From NCBI GenBank assembly GCA_910585825.1, contig CAJUEY010000006.1, forward strand, positions 31,593 to 95,592: 64,000 nucleotides of DNA. Direction: 5' to 3'. Positions 59,209 to 64,000 of the stretch are shown here, one piece after another. This DNA comes from an uncultured Lachnospiraceae bacterium (GTDB taxonomy: Bacteria; Bacillota; Clostridia; Lachnospirales; Lachnospiraceae). Position 1 is the stretch's first letter; every line of letters starts with the position of its first letter. The notes beneath the pieces are model-generated. The model was not told the DNA's origin and did not search any database. It worked only from the letters and a program-made list of their open reading frames with translations. Both the position numbers and the translations under genes were made by a program.

Positions 59209-59613
59209 ATGGTAGGAAATGTAAATAGTATTGTAGAATCCATGTCTATGGCAGACAATATCAGAAATCAGCAGAGTACTGCCAATGGAAAAACAGGAAA
59301 TTTTTCGGACTATCTGGATTCGGCGCTGTTGAATTATCGGACAGGGCTTTTGACCGGCGGTTTGAATTCGGGCTATTCTTATCTGAATGCGTTATCCGGC
59401 TCTACCTGGCAGACTGTTGTTTTAGAGGCTTTGCGAGACGAACTGAAAAAGAAAGAATCTGATCAGACAGAGAAGACGAAACAGGATAGCGAAGATACAA
59501 AATCTCAATCTGAAACGAAGAAAAAAACAGATTGGGCAAGGATTCGCGTGATTGAATATTATAAATCTCCAAAAGAGGAAGCGATGATGAAACAGAAGGG
59601 GATTTTGGTTTAA
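59209..59613 (+). CDS. Unassigned protein paired with the FlgL-like gene
   Basis: A 134-residue protein with MVGNVNSIVESMSMADNI, a compact centre (FSDYLDSALLNYRTGLLTGGLNSGYSYLNALSGSTWQTVVLEALRDELKKKE), then an acidic and lysine-rich linker and a C-terminal KSPKEEAMMKQKGILV. GGAGG precedes it. No signal peptide or membrane span. It could be a chaperone-like or assembly partner of the upstream protein; function unknown. Confidence 0.68.
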   Translation: MVGNVNSIVESMSMADNIRNQQSTANGKTGNFSDYLDSALLNYRTGLLTGGLNSGYSYLNALSGSTWQTVVLEALRDELKKKESDQTEKTKQDSEDTKSQSETKKKTDWARIRVIEYYKSPKEEAMMKQKGILV

Positions 59614-59623
59614 ATCATGTTTC

Positions 59624-59669
59624 AAAAAAGCGGCGGCTGCGTTTGCCAAACAGCGTAGCCGCTTTTTTT
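59624..59669 (+). terminator. Terminator after the FlgL-like gene pair
   Basis: AAAAAAGCGGC paired with GCCGCTTTTTT and an inner partly paired stretch; arms about 59624-59645 and 59648-59669. The right arm ends in TTTTTTT. The strongest terminator in this part of the window. Confidence 0.85.
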
Positions 59670-59843
59670 GCCAAATGCTTTGATTGCGTGGATAACGCCG
59701 GAAAAATCTACGAATACAATTTCAGAGGATGGAAAACAGCAGTTATACATTGGGGAGCAGAGACGGTTACAGTGACAATTACGGCAAAATCCACAGACGG
59801 CGCAAATAAAGGCGTAAAAGTGAAGATCACACTGAAAAAATAA
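59643..59843 (+). pseudogene. Possible remnant of an Ig-like (Big) domain
   Basis: An open frame of 66 codons that starts inside a terminator stem. The C-terminal stretch WGAETVTVTITAKSTDGANKGVKVKITLKK looks like the end of a bacterial Ig-like domain 2. It has no ribosome site, no signal peptide, and begins within the terminator, so it is most likely the truncated tail of a lost surface-protein gene. The rest of 59613-60008 holds no other gene: a weak hairpin near 59851-59877 and the tRNA promoter region. Confidence 0.4.
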
Positions 59844-59938
59844 ATGAAGCAGCAGCCTGTGGAATGATTTCCGGGGCTGTGGATTTTTCTTGATAGACCA
59901 AAATCCTTTAAAAATATGAGAAAATATAAGAAAAATAC

Positions 59939-59967
59939 TGGACAAAATGAAAAGTATGTGATAATAT
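59939..59967 (+). promoter_or_regulatory. Promoter of tRNA-Pro
   Basis: TGGACA at 59939-59944, a 17-base spacer, and TAATAT at 59962-59967, about 41 bases upstream of the tRNA. Confidence 0.55.
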
Positions 59968-60007
59968 AACTAAGCATGTTTGAGACAAGCTCTTATACAA
60001 AAAATAT

Positions 60008-60081
60008 CGATGCGTGGCTCAGTTTGGTAGAGCGCTGCGTTCGGGACGCAGAGGTCGCAGGTTCAAATCCTGTCGCATCGA
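60008..60081 (+). tRNA. tRNA-Pro (anticodon CGG)
   Basis: Acceptor stem CGATGCG (60008-60014) with CGCATCG (60074-60080), discriminator A. D-arm GGCTCAGTTTGGTAGAGC. Anticodon stem CTGCG/CGCAG with loop TTCGGGA, anticodon CGG at 60042-60044. T arm GCAGGTTCAAATCCTGT. No CCA encoded. Its 3' end is a likely integration site for the adjoining element. Confidence 0.95.
60060..60081 (+). other. Putative attachment site (attL) at the tRNA-Pro 3' end
   Basis: The tyrosine recombinase gene lies about 140 bases beyond the tRNA end, so the T-arm and acceptor 3' half is the likely core of attL. The right copy (attR) is outside the window and cannot be checked. Confidence 0.55.
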
Positions 60082-60097
60082 CTACTTGGCAGGGGTG

Positions 60098-60134
60098 CCG
60101 GAATCCTTAGAAATCAAGGGTTCCGGGCTTTTTT
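60098..60134 (+). terminator. Terminator after tRNA-Pro
   Basis: CCGGAA-x-CCTT (60098-60108) pairs with AAGG-x-TTCCGG (60116-60126) over an 8-base loop, followed by GCTTTTTT to 60134. It lies 16 bases after the tRNA, inside the element if that begins at the tRNA end. Confidence 0.85.
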
Positions 60135-60222
60135 AATTTCTTCTTTCCAAGTTATCCCATCCTTTGTTTTATGCTTAAAACGGCTTGTTCTAAAGTCTGT
60201 TCTAAAGAACCTTCCGATTTTG

Positions 60223-61361
60223 TCATTTGCACCCGATCAGGGTTAAAGAATCGTTTAAATCTGCCGATTTGTAGGATAATGTTTCACTGCTTAAGTGCGT
60301 ATAAATGTTCATGGTCGTGTAATAGTCCGCATGTCCAAGCCAGTGCTGAATCTCTTTTGGAGTCCACCCCATTTCAAACAGAATCGAAGCGCAGGAATGG
60401 CGCAGTTTGTGAAGTGTCAGCTCCGGTCTGCCGTATGCTTTTGCGGCTTTGATGAAAGCACGGCTTAAATAATCAGGTGCATAAGGCTTTCCGTCTTCCC
60501 AGCAGAGAATATAAGGTGATTCATGGTATGTATTCCCGAAAAAAGATTTGTTCTCCGCCTGCTCCTGTTGGAGCTTTCGTAAGAGTTTTTCAACGTTTTG
60601 CAAAAGATCCAGCGTTCGTGTACTGCTTTTTGTTTTGGTACGGTCTTTTTCTACCGTTGTCACTACCTTGACGACTGTGCGGTTAATAGTGATCTTATGG
60701 GAATCAAAATCAACAGAATCCCATGTAAGGCCGAGCATTTCGGACCGACGGAATCCATAATAGATACCGAGGTATGCTGTCAAAAGGAGACGCGGGTAAT
60801 TTTGGCTGATGAATTCCAGATATTCGTTTGCTTCAGTTATTGTAAGGAATGCCTCTTTTTTCCGGTAATCTTTATTTCGTTTTCCCCTTACAGTGACATA
60901 TTGGGCAGGGTTAGAGGTCAGGATTCCGTCTATGATTGCCTGGTTTAGCGAGTTGACAATCAGGTTTTTATGGCTTCGGACAGTTCTTGGCGCAAGAGCA
61001 CCTCGCTCTCCTGTCTTTTGGTTCCTTTTACCATACTGCAGTTGGTAGTCGTAATATTCCTGAAAATGCTTTGGTGCAAGGTCGCACAGTTTAATGTAGT
61101 GATTTCCAAAGTAATCAATGATGTGCGTAGAATGCATCTGATAGCCTTCCCATGTGGATAACTCGATCGAGCCGTCAGATTTCTTTTTTTCCAGCCATGC
61201 TTTGTAATACTCGACAAAAGGTGTTTCAGCAGACTGTTCTGCTGTGCTGTGTTCCAGGGATTTGTACTTCCTTTTTGTGTGCTTGGATTTTTGTAATATA
61301 GTACGACATACAGCATACGCTTGCCGTTTTTTGTTGTTTTTATCTGAATGCTTCCTGTCAT
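60223..61361 (-). pseudogene. Tyrosine-type site-specific integrase, frameshifted
   Basis: The N-terminal part starts at 61361 (MTGSIQIKTTKNGKRMLYVVLYYKN, preceded by AAGGAGGT) and the catalytic part follows in another frame down to 60223. The catalytic domain keeps GFRRSEMLGL (Arg), LTLHKLRHSCAS (His-x2-Arg) and HADYYTTMNIYTH (Tyr). The two frames join if one A is added to, or re-read in, the A5 run (61272-61276, T5 on the plus strand). The shifted frame then reads RKYKSLEHSTAEQ and continues through FVEYYKAWLEKKK. Either an inactivating 1-base deletion, a sequence error, or slippage-based expression. Confidence 0.85.
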
Positions 61362-61431
61362 AGGTACCTCCTTAAAAGTACCTGCTATGCATATGAATAC
61401 TATAACATATGCACAGCAGGGGATAAAGAGC

Positions 61432-61623
61432 TTACTGCCCGGAATTATTATATATATAGTCCCACAGGCTGGATATGGGGATACGGTAAGTATTCCCAAT
61501 CCGTTTGTTATAAATTTCATTGGTTTTTAACAGCCTGTAGGCTTTCTGACGCCCAATATGCAGGATGTTGCACATGGTTTTGACATCGATAATATCTGGA
61601 TATTTTGATAATATGCTTTCCAT
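61432..61623 (-). CDS. Excisionase-like helix-turn-helix protein
   Basis: 63 residues with a MerR/AlpA-type HTH (IIDVKTMCNILHIGRQKAYRLLKTNEIYNKRIGNTYRIPISSLWDYI). This matches excisionase-like proteins that direct integrase toward excision. It lies between the ATPase gene and the integrase, reading in the same direction. The ribosome site is weak (GGGGGCAAGC). Confidence 0.8.
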   Translation of the reverse strand: MESILSKYPDIIDVKTMCNILHIGRQKAYRLLKTNEIYNKRIGNTYRIPISSLWDYIYNNSGQ

Positions 61624-61634
61624 GTGCTTGCCCC

Positions 61635-63785
61635 CTATCTCTTTGTATGCCGGTAAAGAAAGATGTTCTGGAATGCTTTTTGGACATTTTCCAATTCATA
61701 GACCAATGCATTTATATTGTATTTGGAAAGATTGCTTTCTTCGGCATTATTATACGGAGAGTCTTCATCTATGTAGCTGTAATCAAACGATGACTTCGTA
61801 TGTTCAAAGAAAATATCAAGCTTTTTATGCTCTTTTTTGTCAAAAAAATGCTGCAGCTTTTTGAAGAGCGGATTGTGCAAGTTTATACAGTAAAAGCTGT
61901 CAGCATATGCCTTTCGCTTTTCAAGATTGACGGATGGGTATTTGACAACCCGGTTGACAGAACCGTCGCTGCGATTATAATCCACAAGAATCAATTCAAA
62001 ATCAGCCACATGTGAAAATTTGCATTTTGTATAGACGCTGGCAGGAATGCCATGCCGTATGCAGTAGTTTTCCAGTTCGTGAGGAAATTCCTCCAACAAT
62101 TTTTGGCGTACCAGCAGATAAGGCTGGCAATGTTCAGCAACCATGAAATAAGGGTCATTTGCAAGCACGGCCGGATTTTGGATGTATATCCCGTTTTCAT
62201 CAGCCTCCACGCAGTAGTTAAAATAGTTGAGGTTCCCCTTGTATGTAATTTCCGGAGCGCTCCTGATGGACTTATCCCTCAAAATCATATCACTTATGAT
62301 GTTCGCATATAATTGGACTCTGTCTCCGTGTAAGAAAGCAGTGTCTTTCACAAGCTCTAAAAAATGGGATTCTCCTTTTTCCGCCAGCATATGAACTTTT
62401 TCATGAAAAGAGGAATCAGTGTTGGAGGTGCAGAAATTCTTTAGCAAATGAAGCTCCATACTTAAGGTCGTAAGCATTTCACTGTTTCTGGCTGAAAAGC
62501 ATTGACCCATGTATTTTTTCATGAGTCTTTCCTTTTCTTTCTTTAAAGTGACCATGTATTCTTCCTCGTTCAACTTCTGGCAGAGCCATTGGATGAATAA
62601 GATAACAAAATCCGTCACTAAATATCCGTCTTCCTGAAAAGCCGTCAGGGTTTTTAAGTTTTTGGGCGTTTCCTGAAAGTTTTTCAAGGGAAGCAGAATC
62701 AGGCGTTGTAGCGTGGATTCCCCGGAAGGAACGTATTCGCCAGTAATGATGGCATTGCAGTAAATGGATTCTCCTTCTGAATTTTGGTCGGAAACGCTTC
62801 TGACTGTGGTATCCATATTTGTGTTTGTATGATCCTTGAGGGACGTAGATTTTTCCGCTTTCACGTCGTCAAAAAGAAGTATATTGTCCCGCAAGTTTCT
62901 CAGGCGTTCTAAAACAAGCTTTGTGCTTAAATTTGCCCGCAGGCGGTTCATAGTAGCCTGTCGGTCGTTCCGTTTCTTTGGTTTGTTATAAAAAGTGCCG
63001 AGATACATGGCAAGCTGTGTTTTCCCGGCTCCCAGTTCTCCCGTAATCCATAAAACGACTGGAACGAGCAGGCCGTTTTTGGAAAATACGGAGAGAGAAC
63101 ATGAAAGAATGTTCATTATGAAGATGGGCAATGCTGTTTGAATGTTTTCTTGCAGCAATATTATGAGGGATGTAATAATATCTGTCTTTTTTCCTGTGTT
63201 TGGTTTTTTTATTCCTTCTAATGAAGAGTTAAGCCGATAAGGGCATTCAGAACAATTAATTTTGCATCTGCTGCAGTGAGGAAAATATGTATTTTTCGTC
63301 CAGAGCAGCCTGTCCGGACAAATCAGAAGGTTAGATGCTGCATATATCCAATGATCACAGACAAAATGCATCCCTGTTGCTTCAAAAGCAGGTTCTTTAT
63401 TTTTGAATGAATCAAGCATATAGTCGAAGATTTGAAGCAAGTGCCAATAATGCTTGGAGTTGGTCAAATAGAGCCCAGCACCTACAGCTTTTATCCACTT
63501 GGGCTGGTTGAGTTCGCTGAAGGAAATTGTGAGCGTAACACATAGGCTTTTTGTGATCACTTCCAATTTAAATATGTAATCTTTCGGGACGCAGTCTGTT
63601 CCGTAAAGCGTGAGAATGGAAATCAGGCAAATGAAGAAATTGCTGATTTTGACACCTCTTTTTAAGCAGTATTCGCCGCAGTCGTTAATGGTTAAAGTGT
63701 TTTCCGTTTCGCTTAAAAGTTCTGTCGCCTGTTTCTTTTTATTGAAAAAAGCGGTTTTGTCTAAATGGGATATTAATTTTTTCAT
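61635..63785 (-). CDS. Large AAA+ ATPase of the integrative element (replication-type candidate)
   Basis: A 716-residue protein. A C-x2-C-x3-C-x2-C zinc-like motif (CSRCKINCSEC) lies about residues 185-197, a Walker A GELGAGKTQLAMYL near residue 265, and a Walker-B-like NILLFDDVKAEK. C-terminal parts are helical with no recognisable domain. It fits the DUF927/VirE-like primase-helicase proteins of small integrative elements, but that is by build and context only. The start at 63785 has GGAGG nearby; upstream in-frame ATG 63839 is possible. Its ribosome site pairs with an upstream repeat (see findings). Confidence 0.78.
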   Translation of the reverse strand: MKKLISHLDKTAFFNKKKQATELLSETENTLTINDCGEYCLKRGVKISNFFICLISILTLYGTDCVPKDYIFKLEVITKSLCVTLTISFSELNQPKWIKAVGAGLYLTNSKHYWHLLQIFDYMLDSFKNKEPAFEATGMHFVCDHWIYAASNLLICPDRLLWTKNTYFPHCSRCKINCSECPYRLNSSLEGIKKPNTGKKTDIITSLIILLQENIQTALPIFIMNILSCSLSVFSKNGLLVPVVLWITGELGAGKTQLAMYLGTFYNKPKKRNDRQATMNRLRANLSTKLVLERLRNLRDNILLFDDVKAEKSTSLKDHTNTNMDTTVRSVSDQNSEGESIYCNAIITGEYVPSGESTLQRLILLPLKNFQETPKNLKTLTAFQEDGYLVTDFVILFIQWLCQKLNEEEYMVTLKKEKERLMKKYMGQCFSARNSEMLTTLSMELHLLKNFCTSNTDSSFHEKVHMLAEKGESHFLELVKDTAFLHGDRVQLYANIISDMILRDKSIRSAPEITYKGNLNYFNYCVEADENGIYIQNPAVLANDPYFMVAEHCQPYLLVRQKLLEEFPHELENYCIRHGIPASVYTKCKFSHVADFELILVDYNRSDGSVNRVVKYPSVNLEKRKAYADSFYCINLHNPLFKKLQHFFDKKEHKKLDIFFEHTKSSFDYSYIDEDSPYNNAEESNLSKYNINALVYELENVQKAFQNIFLYRHTKR

Positions 63786-63856
63786 GAAAATGCCTCCGTT
63801 GAAATATTTTTTGCCGCGCGCTTGGCATAAGAAAATCATACAACGGAAGCATTTTC
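63786..63856 (-). promoter_or_regulatory. Ribosome-site-pairing inverted repeat before the ATPase gene
   Basis: On the minus strand, GAAAATGCTTCCGTTG (63856-63841) pairs in 15 of 16 positions with CAACGGAGGCATTTTC (63801-63786). The second arm holds the GGAGG ribosome site and ends at the ATG (63785). The 39-base loop contains a GC-rich stretch. If it forms in the mRNA, the ribosome site is blocked. Confidence 0.7.
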
Positions 63857-63890
63857 GTTCAAAGTAACAAAAAATTAAAACTGTTATATT

Positions 63891-63977
63891 TGGTTTCCTT
63901 ATTTTACTGATATAGGAAACGGAGTAAAAAAATCTAGTGTAGTGGCATATTGATATTTAGCCAAATGTTCCTGGCTA
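63891..63977. promoter_or_regulatory. Two inverted repeats upstream of the ATPase gene
   Basis: GTTTCCT and AGGAAAC are near 63893-63920. TAGCCA at 63958-63963 and TGGCTA at 63972-63977 form an exact 6-bp inverted repeat with an 8-base spacer. They may be operators for a repressor encoded beyond the window. No gene is seen in the last 160 bases except a TATAAT at the very end. Confidence 0.4.
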
Positions 63978-64000
63978 TTGCTGCCATTTTTTGGTATAAT

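Larger units (their letters stand above)
60082..64000. mobile_element. Integrative element (left end), tRNA-Pro-associated
   Basis: Downstream of the tRNA lie, all on the minus strand, a tyrosine integrase (frameshifted), an excisionase-like HTH protein and a large AAA+ ATPase. The element continues past the window end. Gene order tRNA-int-xis-replication/ATPase is common in small integrative elements and phage satellites. No capsid, relaxase or cargo genes are visible yet, so its class is open. Confidence 0.7.

Noticed and set aside
1..64000. CRISPR arrays, rRNA genes, toxin-antitoxin pairs and restriction systems
   Set aside because: No regular direct repeats with spacers, no rRNA-like stretch, and no gene pair with a convincing match were found.

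Overview
The window looks like a chromosomal segment of an anaerobic, motile, low-to-moderate GC Firmicute, most likely of the Lachnospiraceae (Clostridia). The evidence is [FeFe]-hydrogenase maturation genes, a flagellin with a sigma-28-type promoter, a clostridial Tad/Flp pilus locus carrying DUF5702 and DUF6382/FHA proteins, YaaL- and BofA-like genes, AGGAGG-type ribosome binding sites with frequent TTG starts, and sigma-A promoters. No rRNA, CRISPR array or conventional antiphage system is visible. Family names are assigned from sequence motifs without database searches.

Layout. 1-4.8 kb: the end of a TM1266-type hydrogenase regulator, then hydE, hydG, hydF and a coiled-coil protein. 4.8-7.5 kb: an OmpR-type two-component pair. 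7.5-11.7 kb: an envelope-glycan modification set (MBOAT acyltransferase, AlgJ/DHHW-like partner, GtrII-like membrane glycosyltransferase). 11.8-20.2 kb: aconitase-superfamily hydratase, AI-2E-family permease, a TPR/AAA protein and glycogen branching enzyme. 20.3-24.5 kb: a small AT-rich secreted protein and an ABC-2 export operon. 24.5-29.7 kb: flagellar genes (DUF6240-like protein, flagellin, FliS-like chaperone). 29.6-30.4 kb: YaaL-like (DUF2508) and BofA-like genes, arranged divergently. 30.4-39.5 kb: a complete Tad/Flp pilus operon with two A24 prepilin peptidases, TadZ, TadA, TadB, TadC, a 56-residue Flp pilin, DUF5702, two TadE-like proteins and an FHA protein.

39.5-48.3 kb: housekeeping genes including rhomboid protease, flavodoxin-SCP2 fusion, histidine kinase, HIT protein, MurG, a degenerate MBL-like protein, Pgi, an SDR and an XRE regulator. 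48.3-50.2 kb: a GntR/YtrA-type regulated ABC operon with a clear palindromic operator. 50.2-50.4 kb: a 162-bp, highly structured MITE-like element. 50.4-56.1 kb: RamA-like corrinoid activator, TrpB2-like enzyme, aldose epimerase, DUF4430 lipoprotein and ECF S component. 56.2-59.6 kb: a LytTR/GHKL signalling pair and two unassigned proteins, the first with a FlgL-like N-terminus. 60.0-64.0 kb: tRNA-Pro(CGG) and the left part of an integrative element (frameshifted tyrosine integrase, excisionase-like protein, AAA+ ATPase), which runs off the window.

The most unusual signals are: (i) a 21-bp inverted repeat inside the start of a Tad pseudopilin gene, where the enclosed 68 bp would stay in frame if inverted, so it could be a hairpin or an intragenic inverton; (ii) an inverted repeat that pairs with the Shine-Dalgarno of the integrative element's ATPase; (iii) the structured element at 50.2 kb; (iv) terminator stems shared between the ends of convergent genes; (v) an MBL-like protein that lacks the expected metal ligands; and (vi) a TadE-like protein with two Cys-containing tail repeats.
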